Positions 7,110 to 16,144 are shown, counted from the stretch's first letter. The stretch is 64,000 nt of DNA from Streptomyces sp. A1136 (GCF_004795055.1 NZ_SSBJ01000018.1:101298-165297), one strand, 5' to 3'. Notes: generated by a model not told the origin, from the sequence alone. Numbers and translations are program-made.

Positions 7110-9425
7110 GTGGCCAACACCACCGCCCGGCGCAGGCGTAACCCCGCCGCTGCCAAGCCCCGTGGCGCCGGACGCGCCCCTAAGACGCCCGCCGCTGCAG
7201 CTTCCATCCCCGCCCAGGCCGCTGAGGAGAACGTGCCTGTGGTGTTAGAGGAAGCCGACCCGGTCCTGGCCGACGCCGCCGACAGCGTCGCCGACATCCG
7301 CGACCAGGCCACTGCTGACGCCGCCCGGATCGTCGCCGTGGGCGAGGCCAGCGCCGCCGAACTCCTGAAGGGCGCCCGCGCGGAGGCGGCCACCCTCACC
7401 GAGGAGGCCACCGCCGAGCAGTCCCGCATCCTGGCCGACGCCATCACGGCCGCCGACCGGGCCCGCACGGACGCCGAGACCGCGGCGGAGCAGCTGCTCG
7501 CCGACGCCCGGGAGGAGGCCGAGGTTCTCACCAACGAGGCCAGCGGCAAGACTGACGAGGTCCTGGCCGCCGCAGCGACGGCCGCTGACCGGATCCGCCG
7601 GGACGCCGAGACCGACGCCGACCAGGTCCGTACCGACGCCGAGTCGGCGGCCGTGCTGCTGCTGGCCGACGCGCGCGGCGAGGCCGAGACTCTCACCACG
7701 GCGGCGGCCAGGAAGGCGGAGGAGGTGCTGGCCGATGCGCGCCGCCAGGCCCAGGACACTCTCACCAAGGCGGCTGCCGACGGTGAGCGGGTCCGTACGG
7801 AGGCTGGCCGGGAGGCCGCGCAGGTCCTCGCCGACGCGAAGGACCGGCGCGCCGAGCTCCTCGCCGCAGCCGAGCGCACGGCCGCCGACACCCGTACGCG
7901 GGCGGCCAAGGACGCCGAGGAGCTCCTGGAGCGTGCCCGCGCCGACGCGGAGCGGACGCGTACGAGCGCGGACGAACTGGCCGCGCAGGTGCGAGCCGGA
8001 GCCGAGAGGGCGGCGGCCGGCCTTCGCGCCGACGCCGAACGCGCCCTGGCCGACGCCCGTTCCTCCGCTGAGGAACTGCGGGCCGCCACCGATACGGACG
8101 TCGCCCGGCTGCGGGAGCAGGCTGAGACGAACGCGAAGACGGCCCGGGAAGCGGCGGCGAAGGCCACGGCAGTCCAGGCTGCTGCCGAGCAGACCCTGGC
8201 CGAGGCCGGGCGGAGCCTCGAAGCGGCCACGCAGCGCACCGTGCGGCGGGCCCGCCGCCGGGAGATCCGGGCCGAGTCCCGCGCCACCCGGCGCAGGATC
8301 CGCGACGAGGCCCGGCCCACCGGCGGTGTCCCGCCGCTGTCCGGGCAGGAGCTGCTCCTGGTCGTCGGGATCGTCCTGGCGGCCGCGGTCGTCTCCACCC
8401 TCGGCCTGCTCTCCTCTTACACCGCCCTGGAGGCCAAGGCCGCCGCGTGGGGCTGGGAGTGGCCGTGGCTGCTCCCGGTCGGCATCGACGTCGCGATCCC
8501 CGCGTTCACCGGCGCCAACCTGATTCTGATCCGGATGGGGATGGAACTGCGCTGGATCCGCTGGGTGCCCAGGGTGCTCACGGCGGTCACCGTGTACCTG
8601 AACTGGAACGCCTCGGACTCCGCGTCGGGCCGCATCGGGCACGCAGCCCTCACCCTGCTCTGGGTGGTGTTCTCCGAGATCGCCTCCCACGTCTACGCCA
8701 CGAAGATCGGCGTGGTCACCGGCACGGTCCGCATGGACACGGTCCGGCGCTCGCGCTGGCTGCTCGCCCCGATCCCCACTGCCCGGCTTCGCCGCCGGAT
8801 GATCCTGTGGGAGATCCACTCCTACGACGAGGCGCTCACCCGCCTCCAGCAGGAGACCTGGCTGCGAGCGCGGCTACGGGAGGAGTTCGGTCTGCTGTGG
8901 CGGTGGAAGGCTCCACTGGAGCAGCGGATGGCGCTCAAGCTCGGATCGGCGCCCGCCGCGCTCGCCGACACGCTCATCCCTGAGGACGCTCACACCGTTG
9001 AGCGCGCGGACGTGAGCGCCGACGCTCACCCGGAACCGAGCGGCGCTCACCCGGAGGTGAGCACGCTCACCTCCGGAAACGGGGAGGGCGAGCGCGAGCG
9101 CCCGGCGCTCACTGCGGGCGCTCACCCCGGTGAGCGCCCGGGGGAGGCCGACGACGCTCACCGAGCGGAGAGCGCCCGTACGCGCAGCGAGCAGGGCGCG
9201 CTTACCGAGCGCCGCCACGAAAGGATCCGGCTCCTCTACACCGAGCTCGGGCGCCGTCCGCAGTGGACGGAGATCCGCGACGCGCTCACCCAGGCCGGTC
9301 TGTCCGACGAGCCCGTCTCCCGCCCTACCGCCCAGCGCCTGCGTGAGCAGGTCGAAGAGGGCACCCCGAGCGCCCCGGCGAGCGCGAGCGTGAGCGCCGG
9401 GGCGAGCGTCCCGGTCAACGCCTGA
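7110..9425 (+). CDS. Coiled-coil / DUF2637 membrane fusion protein (Spd-like)
   Basis: 771 residues, GTG with GAGAGGAC upstream. Residues ~50-400 form one very long Ala/Glu/Arg coiled coil built from recurring AEQLLADAREEAEVL-like heptads, like the Streptomyces cytoskeletal proteins Scy/FilP. Residues ~404-538 are a four-helix DUF2637 domain (ELLLVVGIVLAAAVV, then WPWLLPVGIDVAIPAFTG and TLLWVVFSEIASHVYA), typical of plasmid spread (Spd) proteins. The C-terminus ends in a small helical, HTH-like domain (RRPQWTEIRDALTQAG). DUF2637 proteins normally lack such a coiled coil. A role in intramycelial plasmid spreading, perhaps anchoring to tip cytoskeleton, is inference. Confidence 0.8.
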   Translation: MANTTARRRRNPAAAKPRGAGRAPKTPAAAASIPAQAAEENVPVVLEEADPVLADAADSVADIRDQATADAARIVAVGEASAAELLKGARAEAATLTEEATAEQSRILADAITAADRARTDAETAAEQLLADAREEAEVLTNEASGKTDEVLAAAATAADRIRRDAETDADQVRTDAESAAVLLLADARGEAETLTTAAARKAEEVLADARRQAQDTLTKAAADGERVRTEAGREAAQVLADAKDRRAELLAAAERTAADTRTRAAKDAEELLERARADAERTRTSADELAAQVRAGAERAAAGLRADAERALADARSSAEELRAATDTDVARLREQAETNAKTAREAAAKATAVQAAAEQTLAEAGRSLEAATQRTVRRARRREIRAESRATRRRIRDEARPTGGVPPLSGQELLLVVGIVLAAAVVSTLGLLSSYTALEAKAAAWGWEWPWLLPVGIDVAIPAFTGANLILIRMGMELRWIRWVPRVLTAVTVYLNWNASDSASGRIGHAALTLLWVVFSEIASHVYATKIGVVTGTVRMDTVRRSRWLLAPIPTARLRRRMILWEIHSYDEALTRLQQETWLRARLREEFGLLWRWKAPLEQRMALKLGSAPAALADTLIPEDAHTVERADVSADAHPEPSGAHPEVSTLTSGNGEGERERPALTAGAHPGERPGEADDAHRAESARTRSEQGALTERRHERIRLLYTELGRRPQWTEIRDALTQAGLSDEPVSRPTAQRLREQVEEGTPSAPASASVSAGASVPVNA

Positions 9426-9530
9426 GCGCCCACCGGCGCTCACCGTCCTGCCTGAGCGCCTACTGGCGCTTACCGTCCCTGCCGCTCATGTCGCCCCCGG
9501 TCCGCTCACGCTCCCCGGAGCGTGAGCGGA
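8988..9530. repeat. GCTCAC / GTGAGC repeat tract, candidate clt (transfer locus)
   Basis: About ten exact GCTCAC and six GTGAGC hexamers, many extended to GGCGCTCACC or GGTGAGCGCC, are scattered over ~540 bases covering the 3' end of the DUF2637 gene and the DNA after it. TraB-type translocases of Streptomyces plasmids recognise short repeated sequences (TRS) in a clt locus that often lies near traB or spd genes. Codon bias alone does not explain repetition continuing past the stop at 9425. Confidence 0.45.
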
Positions 9531-9538
9531 CCGGGGGC
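9493..9538. terminator. Long hairpin terminator
   Basis: 22-base arms (GCCCCCGGTCCGCTCACGCTCC and complement) separated by 2 bases; itself built from the GCTCAC/GTGAGC motif. It follows the DUF2637 gene. Confidence 0.75.
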
Positions 9539-9639
9539 GGCCACGGCCGGCAGGCCGCTCGCCCGCACAGCGCCCCGTGCGTGGATACAGCGGGCCAGGC
9601 ACAACCGAGCACCACCCGTCCCGCGCCACGACCGCATCC

Positions 9640-9700
9640 CTCTCCTCTGCACCGAGTCGGGCGCCGCCCGAGCGGCTGGAGATCCGCGACGCGGTTCAGG
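9640..9700 (+). pseudogene. Degenerate copy of the DUF2637-protein C-terminal end
   Basis: CTCCTCTGCACCGAG followed by TCGGGCGCCGCCCGAG and GGAGATCCGCGACGCG repeats, with small changes and a deletion, the stretch at 9230-9288 (CTCCTCTACACCGAG...GGAGATCCGCGACGCG). The copy is out of frame and untranslated, so it is probably a relic of a duplicated 3' end. Confidence 0.45.
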
Positions 9701-9707
9701 CGCACGA

Positions 9708-9742
9708 AGGCCCCCCGCTGGAGCGTGATCAGCGGGGGGCCT
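9708..9742. terminator. Hairpin terminator
   Basis: Perfect 13-bp stem AGGCCCCCCGCTG/CAGCGGGGGGCCT with a 9-base loop, 35 bases before the next gene. Confidence 0.75.
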
Positions 9743-9776
9743 CGCCTTGTCGACTCACGCAAGAAAGGAGCACAGC

Positions 9777-10271
9777 ATGCCCACGACGACCGGGCGCTTC
9801 CCCCGTACGACGACCCCGCCGGCGCCCGCGCTGGCACCCCCCGCGGTGATCCCGCCGGCCCTGGAGATCTGGGCGCCCGACCCCCCGACCTGGGGCCAGC
9901 GACTGATCCCCAAGGGGATCCGGTCCGCGATGGCTGACCTGGGGCTCTGGCAGGAGCCGCGCCCCTTGAAACCCTCGTCCCACCTGGCCCAGGTAATCGA
10001 AGTCCTCACCCGCTACGGCTGGTGCCAGTCCTTCGATTTCTCCCCCACCGGACGGATGTGCATCAGGGGTGCCCAGACCTTTCTGGAATCCACCGGGCAC
10101 GTGACCGCGATCGACCGGGGAAAGGCCGTGAATTACCTCCAATCCCAGCTGGCCCGGCAGGGCGTGAACATGCGGTTCTGGGAGTGGAACGACCTTTCCA
10201 CCAACACTTTCCGGGGTGTGGAGGCCATGATCTCAGCGGCCTCTGACCTGGCGCGTAAGAACGGAGATTGA
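9777..10271 (+). CDS. Hypothetical protein, DUF6197-like
   Basis: 164 residues from the ATG with AAGGAG 7 bases upstream. After a Pro-rich N-terminus comes a helical domain with HLAQVIEVLTRYGWCQ and RMCIRGAQTFLESTG, and a tail MRFWEWNDLSTNTFRGVEA; the W-C..CIRGA pattern resembles the DUF6197 family of actinobacterial elements (assignment from memory). It heads the 9777-15754 conjugation cluster and abuts the following membrane protein by one base. Confidence 0.6.
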   Translation: MPTTTGRFPRTTTPPAPALAPPAVIPPALEIWAPDPPTWGQRLIPKGIRSAMADLGLWQEPRPLKPSSHLAQVIEVLTRYGWCQSFDFSPTGRMCIRGAQTFLESTGHVTAIDRGKAVNYLQSQLARQGVNMRFWEWNDLSTNTFRGVEAMISAASDLARKNGD

Positions 10272-10272
10272 A

Positions 10273-10902
10273 ATGACACCGGACGAAGAGAGGGTATTCG
10301 AAGGAATTCAGGCCGGAATGGCGGCCGGAATGACCTTCGGGAACAGCGTGCCGGACGCTTCCCCGTACGCCGGCGAAGGGCCGTACGGGACCCCGGTTGT
10401 GCACAAGAAGGCCGGTCTGACCCGCCGGGGAAAGGTCGCCATCGCGGTGGCCGGGGTGGCGATCGTCGGCGGCGGAACCATCTGGTTCCAGGCCCATTCG
10501 GCGGCCGTTGCGAAGGACGAGAAGGAGGCCGCCGCCCTCCAGATCCAGATGAAGAAGCTGGAGCTGGAGGAAATGAGGATCCGCAACGAGCAGGCGACCA
10601 GCGACAAGAAGGCGGCCACCGCCTCCGCCGAGAAGATCCAGGCGGCCGTCGACAAGTGCGTGAAGGACTCCTCCGCCCTGACCGGCCAGGGGTACGTGCC
10701 CCCGAGAAGTGCCGTCGTGGCGGACTGCAAGCAGCAGTACGAGACCACCGACGGGTCCGGCATGCAGGCAGCCAGCAGCACCCAGGACACCAGCAACGCG
10801 GGGGGCGGCGGGATCAACTCCCCCGCCCTGCTGGGTCTCGTCGCCGGCGGCGGCCTGGCCGTCGCGGTGTTCGCACGCAAGGGCAAGAAGGCCGACGCAT
10901 AG
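10273..10902 (+). CDS. Membrane protein with coiled coil, conjugation cluster
   Basis: 209 residues. One transmembrane helix near residues 52-72 (KVAIAVAGVAIVGGGTIWF), a charged coiled coil ~78-120 (ALQIQMKKLELEEMRIRNEQ), a segment with two cysteines (DKCVKDSS and VADCKQQY), and a second hydrophobic helix at the C-terminus (ALLGLVAGGGLAVAVFA) ending in Lys residues. Both membrane segments and tight linkage to the translocase operon suggest part of a transfer-associated membrane complex. No named family. Confidence 0.65.
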   Translation: MTPDEERVFEGIQAGMAAGMTFGNSVPDASPYAGEGPYGTPVVHKKAGLTRRGKVAIAVAGVAIVGGGTIWFQAHSAAVAKDEKEAAALQIQMKKLELEEMRIRNEQATSDKKAATASAEKIQAAVDKCVKDSSALTGQGYVPPRSAVVADCKQQYETTDGSGMQAASSTQDTSNAGGGGINSPALLGLVAGGGLAVAVFARKGKKADA

Positions 10903-10936
10903 TCACACACGGTGATTAATTACTCCCTCCCCCCTG

Positions 10937-10990
10937 GCGGAGAGCGCCGCAATCGGACCCCCATGGCCCGGCTGATCGGCCGCTCTCCGC
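10937..10990. promoter_or_regulatory. Leader hairpin before the Gly/Ser-rich transfer gene
   Basis: The arms GCGGAGAGCG (10937-10946) and CGCTCTCCGC (10981-10990) pair perfectly across a 34-base loop. The AT-rich gtgattaattact (10912-10924) lies just upstream. The structure sits 50 bases before the next ATG and could terminate the upstream transcript or control the leader. Confidence 0.4.
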
Positions 10991-11040
10991 TGGGAGGTAA
11001 GGAGTAAGGAACCACCGCGATCACGGAGAGTGAGGAAATC

Positions 11041-12912
11041 ATGGCGACCGATACGGCGCCCCCGGTCCCCGAGGGACCCCCCGCTCCGCCCGCTGCGCCG
11101 GCCGCCCCCGCCGCGCCGGCCCCCGCCGCGGACACCGGCATCATGGCCGCCCTGATGGCCGCGGTGGAGCCCGCCCGACCGGTCACCGCGACCGGCGCCG
11201 GGGCCAGGCCGGACGGTGACGACCCGGCCACGAAGGCGGACCCCGACGGAGTGGTGGACCGCTCCTCCCCGGGCGTCACCAGCGAGCAGTTCAAGGCCCC
11301 GCAGGACCTGACCGGGGCCGGATCCGACGCGGCCGGAGCCCAGCACAAGGAAGGCGTTTTCAAAACCCTGATCCGGGCGGGCGCGACCCGCTGGGCAAAG
11401 GGCGGCGGGACAGCGAACAAGCGCCTGGACCTGGAGAAAGCCAGGGCCAGCGCGCACCAGGTAAAAGAAGCCCGGACCACCACGGTCATGAAATCACCGG
11501 GACTTCCCACCCGAAACGGCTCCGGAGGGGCCGGTGAAGGGGGTCGTAATTCCCGCGGAAGTAGTGGCGGCAATTCGGGCCGTAATTCCACCGGGAACGG
11601 CCCCACGGGTACCGGAGGCGGCGGAAGCGGTGCCACCGGTGGTCGTGGAAGCGGTGCCACCGGTGGCGGTGGGCGCGGCTCGTCCGGCTCGAATGGGAGC
11701 GGCGGATCCGGCGGCGGGCGCGGCACCAGCGGAAACGGTGGCGGCGGTTCGTCGAAGGACACGAGCCCCAAGGGACCGAAGGACTCCGGGGGCAAAGGGA
11801 AGGACGGCTCCTCGGGAAACGCCGGATCCGGCGGAAAGGCTGGCAACGACGGAAAAGCCGGTGCCTCCCGAAACGGCGGCGGATCGACGTCGGGCGGCTC
11901 GTCCGGCGGTAATTCCGGCAGCTCGAAGGACAAGGCCGACAAGGGCAAGGGCGAGAAGGTCGACCTGAAGAAGGGTGGCGGCCAGGGCTCGGGAGGCTCC
12001 TCCGGGAGCAGCGGCGGATCCGGCAAGAACGGCGGATCCGGGAGCGGCGGCGGCTCCGGCTCGGCCGGTTCCTCCGGGAGCAGCGGCGGCTCCGGCAAGA
12101 ACGGTGCGGCCGGGCATAGCTCGAACGGGACCGACAACCGGACCCCGCTCCAGCGTTCGCGGGAGGTCGGCCACGGCGACGGCTCCGCGGTCCGCAACGC
12201 GGTCGACCACGTGAAGGCGTACACACAGGGCGCCAAGGACGGCTACCAGGACAAGAAGGAGGAGAACGCCAAGGAGCACGCGCGGCTGAACAAGGCGCAC
12301 ACCGACCACAAGGCGAAGCAGCAGGACCCGAAGCAGGACGACTCGAAGCAGCAGGGGACGGCGGTGACCGGGCCCAGCGGCCAGACGATCGTCATCGCCC
12401 CGCCGGACGAAGGAGACGACGGAGTGAGTACCGATGTGAAGCCCCTCCTGGTCAAGGAGATCGACGCGAACACGCTGACCCTGGGCACGGACGGTGCCCG
12501 CGGGTCGATCAGCCGCAAGGAGCTCCGCAACTTCAAGCAGTACGAACGCAAGCTGGAGGCCAAGGAGAACCACCTGATCAAGGTGGCCGACGCGTGCAAG
12601 TCGCTCGAAGCCGCGGCGGAGGATGAGGCGAGGGACTGCCAGGACCTGGCCGACCAGGCCAAGGCCGTCGAAGGCGGGGAGAAGCTAGCCGCGAAGCTGA
12701 CGAAGCTGGCCGACGCCGCGAAGGCCCAGGCGACGGAGGCCGCCGAACTCCACAAGCGCGCGAAGCGGGCGGCGGAGATGTGCAAGGTCGTCCTGACCAA
12801 CATCGGGATGAGGTACGCGCCGCTGTACAAGGCCGTGGTCGACAGCGACGAGACGAAGCCGGCCGAACTCCGCTTCTACAACGACAAGGGCTCCTACGCG
12901 CCCGCCGCGTAG
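11041..12912 (+). CDS. Large Gly/Ser-rich protein with helical C-terminus
   Basis: 623 residues, ATG after GAGTGAGGAAATC. The N-terminal ~50 residues are Pro/Ala-rich, residues ~150-390 are a disordered Gly-Ser-Lys repeat region (GSGGSGGGRGTSGNGGGGSS-type), and residues ~400-620 are charged alpha-helices (KQYERKLEAKENHLIKVADA, AEGGEKLAAKL-type). No signal peptide or membrane segment is evident. It lies between a membrane protein and the translocase; a structural or scaffolding role in conjugation is inference from position. Nothing catalytic is visible. Confidence 0.7.
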   Translation: MATDTAPPVPEGPPAPPAAPAAPAAPAPAADTGIMAALMAAVEPARPVTATGAGARPDGDDPATKADPDGVVDRSSPGVTSEQFKAPQDLTGAGSDAAGAQHKEGVFKTLIRAGATRWAKGGGTANKRLDLEKARASAHQVKEARTTTVMKSPGLPTRNGSGGAGEGGRNSRGSSGGNSGRNSTGNGPTGTGGGGSGATGGRGSGATGGGGRGSSGSNGSGGSGGGRGTSGNGGGGSSKDTSPKGPKDSGGKGKDGSSGNAGSGGKAGNDGKAGASRNGGGSTSGGSSGGNSGSSKDKADKGKGEKVDLKKGGGQGSGGSSGSSGGSGKNGGSGSGGGSGSAGSSGSSGGSGKNGAAGHSSNGTDNRTPLQRSREVGHGDGSAVRNAVDHVKAYTQGAKDGYQDKKEENAKEHARLNKAHTDHKAKQQDPKQDDSKQQGTAVTGPSGQTIVIAPPDEGDDGVSTDVKPLLVKEIDANTLTLGTDGARGSISRKELRNFKQYERKLEAKENHLIKVADACKSLEAAAEDEARDCQDLADQAKAVEGGEKLAAKLTKLADAAKAQATEAAELHKRAKRAAEMCKVVLTNIGMRYAPLYKAVVDSDETKPAELRFYNDKGSYAPAA

Positions 12913-12933
12913 CACCAGGAGGGACAGAAGATC

Positions 12934-13314
12934 ATGGCGGAGCTGACGTACAAGGCCCTCGTCAAGAGGACCCAGGACAAGGAAAAGGCCCTGGCCCGCA
13001 ACGCGGAGGGCGTCAAGAAGGCTGCGGACGACATCAAGGAACTGGCCGACGACACCGCCTCCGACGCGGACGCGCTGGGCGCCAAGAGCGTGGACCGCGA
13101 CTCACTGGCGGAGTGCCAGGAGCTGTCGAAGACCATCCGGGGGGTGTCGGAGGGCGCGCTTTCCTACGCGTCGAAGACCGCCGACACCGCGAAGGCCGCG
13201 AAGGCGGCAGGCGACCAGGCCCGCACCACCCACGCTGGGTTCCAGGAAGCCTTCGACCGCTCCGACGTCGACGGCCTGGAGAAGGTCTCGCGCGACTGGT
13301 TCGAGCAGGAATAG
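12934..13314 (+). CDS. Small helical protein of conjugation cluster
   Basis: 126 residues, AGGAGGGACAGAAGATC upstream of the ATG. Almost entirely alpha-helical and charged (KALVKRTQDKEKALARNAEG, ECQELSKTIRGVSEGALSYA), ending DVDGLEKVSRDWFEQE. Size and helical content recall WXG100-type or DNA-binding helper proteins but no diagnostic motif is present. A strong terminator with T-run follows, so the 10273-13314 genes form a unit separate from the translocase. Confidence 0.65.
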   Translation: MAELTYKALVKRTQDKEKALARNAEGVKKAADDIKELADDTASDADALGAKSVDRDSLAECQELSKTIRGVSEGALSYASKTADTAKAAKAAGDQARTTHAGFQEAFDRSDVDGLEKVSRDWFEQE

Positions 13315-13338
13315 CAGCACCCAGCACCACCCACCATC

Positions 13339-13386
13339 GGCGCGGCCGGCCCGGGGATTGCATTTCTTCGGGCCGGCCGCGCCTTT
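13339..13386 (+). terminator. Intrinsic terminator
   Basis: 15-bp perfect stem (GGCGCGGCCGGCCCG and complement) with a 15-base loop, then TTTGC, located between the helical protein and the translocase gene. Confidence 0.8.
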
Positions 13387-13420
13387 GCGGCCCCCAGTAC
13401 CCAGACAGGAGTAGCCCCCG

Positions 13421-15754
13421 ATGTCCACCCTCACCAAGACCGTGCCGAACGCGGAGCCTGCGGAGCGCGCCGCCGCGGCGCTCCAGATCGTCCTCCCAGT
13501 CGGGGTGGGCATCCTGGCCCCCTTCCTGGACCCGAACGCGGCGGCCTACGTCGGGGCCGGCTTCCTGGCCGGTGCGACGTTCGCCGGTGCCAACTACATG
13601 AACCGCCTGGGCCGCTGGGCGAACCGGCTTCCCGGGATCGACATCGCGCGAGCGCACCGCGACACCATGGGGATCTCCACGATCACCACCGGCATGGGCT
13701 TGGCCCTGGGCCAGTTGGGCGGAGCCGAGGCGTCCGAGGCGCTGATGGCCGGCCTTTTCGAGCCGACCACCGTGCCCGGGATCCTGTCGCTGGGCTGGTG
13801 GGCCGCGGTCGTCTTCACCGGTTGGCGCCTGCGCCGCGTCTTCGGCAGGCAGAAGATCGTGGTGGAGCATGCGCAGCCGACCGGGCAGGCCGCCTCGGCC
13901 AACACCGGTCCCGGGGCACCGGTGTCCCTGGCCGACAAGATGATCGCGGCCTGGGGGCGCGTGATCAGCGACCCGAAGAACGGCCGGCACAAGAACCAGG
14001 TCCTCTCCGACGTGGTGATCTATGCGGACCGCTGGGAGGGACGGATCACCGCCGCGCTGGGCGACTCCGTGAACGTGTCGAGGGAGGCCGTGAGCAGCCT
14101 CTTCGGCCGCTCGGTCGACGACATCGCCATGAAGTACGGCGCGCACTCCGGCGAGGCATTCATCACCGTCTGGTACACCCAGCGCGCGGAGCTGGACCCC
14201 TCCACGCTCCAGGGCGCCTGGAAGCGAGTCCGGGCGCGGATCCTGCCCAAGACCCACCTGGAAGAGGTCGGCAAGGACGAGAACACCGGCGGCCAGGTCG
14301 CGCGCGTCGTGGCCGACGACGACCTGGACGCGCTCCCCCGGGTCGTCAACCTCGGGGAGCTGGCCGGAGCGCTGCGCCGCTCCATCGACCTCGTCTCCTA
14401 CGAGCCGGGACGGCGCGACCCGAGGCGCGCGATCATCCGCGTCATGGACCACAACCCGCTAGAGGCCGGCCACGAATTCCAGGGCCTGGACTCCCTAAAG
14501 GCCACCCCGGGCGGCTGGGTCAACATCGGGAAGATCGTCTCCGGCTTCCCCGCGAAACTCCAGCTGTTCGACCCGAAACTGGGCGCCCTCCACGTCGTGA
14601 TCGCCGGTACCACCGGCTCCGGCAAGGGAGGCACGGGCCAGATGATCAGCCTGGCCTACCACGCCAACAAGATGGCCCAGATCTACGGCGACCCCAAGGG
14701 CGCCAGCAACCCCGCGATCCCGAAGATGGCCGCCTACAGCGGCCTGACAAAGTACGGCGCCCTGGGCGCCATGCGGTTGTCCTGGTGGGTCCTCCAGCAC
14801 CGGATCGACGAGGCCGCCCGCTTGGACCTGAAGAACTTCGAGCCCTCCGACATGAGGCCGTACTGCGCCACGATCCTGGACGAGGCCGCCCAGATGCTGG
14901 CCCCGGGAGCAGAGAACCGCAAGGAGGCCATCAAGATCGTCAAGGATGGCGCCTCCCTGACCCGCTCCATGGGCATGCCCTGGGTCCTGATCAACCAGAC
15001 CGTCAACCTCGACCAGCTGGGCGGCGAACAGGCCATCCGCGCCAACCTCATCGCCGGCGGAACCTGGATCATCCTGCGCACCGACAGCGACCAGGTGAAC
15101 CTGGGCGACCTTCCCCCCGGCTTCGAGGGGATCGACCCCTCGCTGATCCCGCCGGTGTGGGTGGAGGAGGACGACGCGCTGGTCTACGACCCCACGCTGG
15201 CGGAGTCGGACCCGCGCCGCACCTTCGGCCTGGGCTACGTCGCCGCGCCGGGCGGGCGCGCGGGCATGATGCGGATCGACACCCTGGAGGACGCCACCGA
15301 CCACATCCGCCCGGAGAACATCATGGCCCCGGTGGACGTGCCCTGGTGGGGCGACCAGGCGCGCATGGAGGAGCTCGCCATGACCCCCATCCCCGGCTTC
15401 GAGGAGAAGGACGGCGAAGGCGGCACCGGCGAGGCCGGGACGTCGTTCGCCGGCGTCGACCTCCCCAAGGCCAAGGAACTGACGTCGGAGGAGAAGGTGC
15501 TGGCCGCCCTCCGTGACGAGTCCGACCCCATGTACGTCGACATGCTCGACGAGGGCGACGAGATCGACCCCGAGGACATCGACTACGTGGAGCGGGGCCA
15601 GCTGCAGGCCGCCTGCGGAGTCGCGGAGTCGACCTTCGCGAACGTCCTCAACAAGCTGGAGAAGAAGGGCCAAATCCACCGCATCAAGGAAGGCAAGGCA
15701 TCCAAGGTAGCCCTGGGCCCCCGGCCGGAGACGACCGGCGGCCAGGCCTCCTGA
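13421..15754 (+). CDS. FtsK/SpoIIIE-type conjugative DNA translocase (TraB-like)
   Basis: 777 residues. Hydrophobic helices lie in the first ~140 residues (ALQIVLPVGVGILAPFL, GILSLGWWAAVVFTGW). Walker A IAGTTGSGKGGT is at residues ~394-405 and Walker B ATILDEAA at ~483-490. The C-terminal ~70 residues form a winged helix (QAACGVAESTFANVLNKLEK), as in TraB proteins that read clt repeats. In Streptomyces a single TraB hexamer moves double-stranded DNA into the recipient, replacing a relaxase/type IV system. It is longer than typical TraB and sits behind its own terminator-bounded unit. Streptomyces-type transfer is therefore likely encoded here. Confidence 0.88.
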   Translation: MSTLTKTVPNAEPAERAAAALQIVLPVGVGILAPFLDPNAAAYVGAGFLAGATFAGANYMNRLGRWANRLPGIDIARAHRDTMGISTITTGMGLALGQLGGAEASEALMAGLFEPTTVPGILSLGWWAAVVFTGWRLRRVFGRQKIVVEHAQPTGQAASANTGPGAPVSLADKMIAAWGRVISDPKNGRHKNQVLSDVVIYADRWEGRITAALGDSVNVSREAVSSLFGRSVDDIAMKYGAHSGEAFITVWYTQRAELDPSTLQGAWKRVRARILPKTHLEEVGKDENTGGQVARVVADDDLDALPRVVNLGELAGALRRSIDLVSYEPGRRDPRRAIIRVMDHNPLEAGHEFQGLDSLKATPGGWVNIGKIVSGFPAKLQLFDPKLGALHVVIAGTTGSGKGGTGQMISLAYHANKMAQIYGDPKGASNPAIPKMAAYSGLTKYGALGAMRLSWWVLQHRIDEAARLDLKNFEPSDMRPYCATILDEAAQMLAPGAENRKEAIKIVKDGASLTRSMGMPWVLINQTVNLDQLGGEQAIRANLIAGGTWIILRTDSDQVNLGDLPPGFEGIDPSLIPPVWVEEDDALVYDPTLAESDPRRTFGLGYVAAPGGRAGMMRIDTLEDATDHIRPENIMAPVDVPWWGDQARMEELAMTPIPGFEEKDGEGGTGEAGTSFAGVDLPKAKELTSEEKVLAALRDESDPMYVDMLDEGDEIDPEDIDYVERGQLQAACGVAESTFANVLNKLEKKGQIHRIKEGKASKVALGPRPETTGGQAS

Positions 15755-16115
15755 ACCAAAGGTGTGGCCAGCCCGCACATTGCGTCACTGCCCGGCCCAC
15801 CGACCTCGGGCCGCGTGCAGGAAATCGGAGCCGGGTTTGCGGTCTGAGGCGGCCCCTCGGCTTCCCTCCTTCGCCAGGTACGGCCTGCCGCAGCATTGCC
15901 GGGATCTGGCCGCGCGCCCCGGGCCGCCGCGAGCGCAGACATGTCTGCGGTCACCGCCGGCAGACGGCCGCGCTGCGTGCGTCCCAAGGCGATCCCTGTG
16001 GCAGCTGGCCACTTGCCCGCCCACCGCCGGCATTGGCCAACTCTCGCCCCGAAGGGGTCCTGACCAGCGCCGACGCATAGGTACGTAGAGCCCCATGGAT
16101 TCCAGACGCATTCGA
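15755..16115. other. Non-coding stretch after the translocase
   Basis: About 360 bases with no supported gene on either strand. I see short GC inverted repeats and TTGGCCAACTC (16033-16043), a half-match to the operators at 23.5 and 26.9 kb, but nothing firm. Confidence 0.4.
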
Positions 16116-16144
16116 TTGAAACGCATTTGGTGAGGATGCATACT
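16116..16144 (+). promoter_or_regulatory. Sigma-70-type promoter candidate
   Basis: TTGAAA (16116-16121), 17-base spacer, CATACT (16139-16144), in a locally AT-rich patch. It would give a ~190-base leader for the small HTH gene at 16336, with a strong hairpin at 16221-16267 inside that leader. Confidence 0.5.

Noticed and set aside
11494..12573. Antisense frames rich in Pro/Arg or Ala opposite the Gly/Ser-rich gene
   Set aside because: Low-complexity complements of repeated Gly-Ser codons, not genes.
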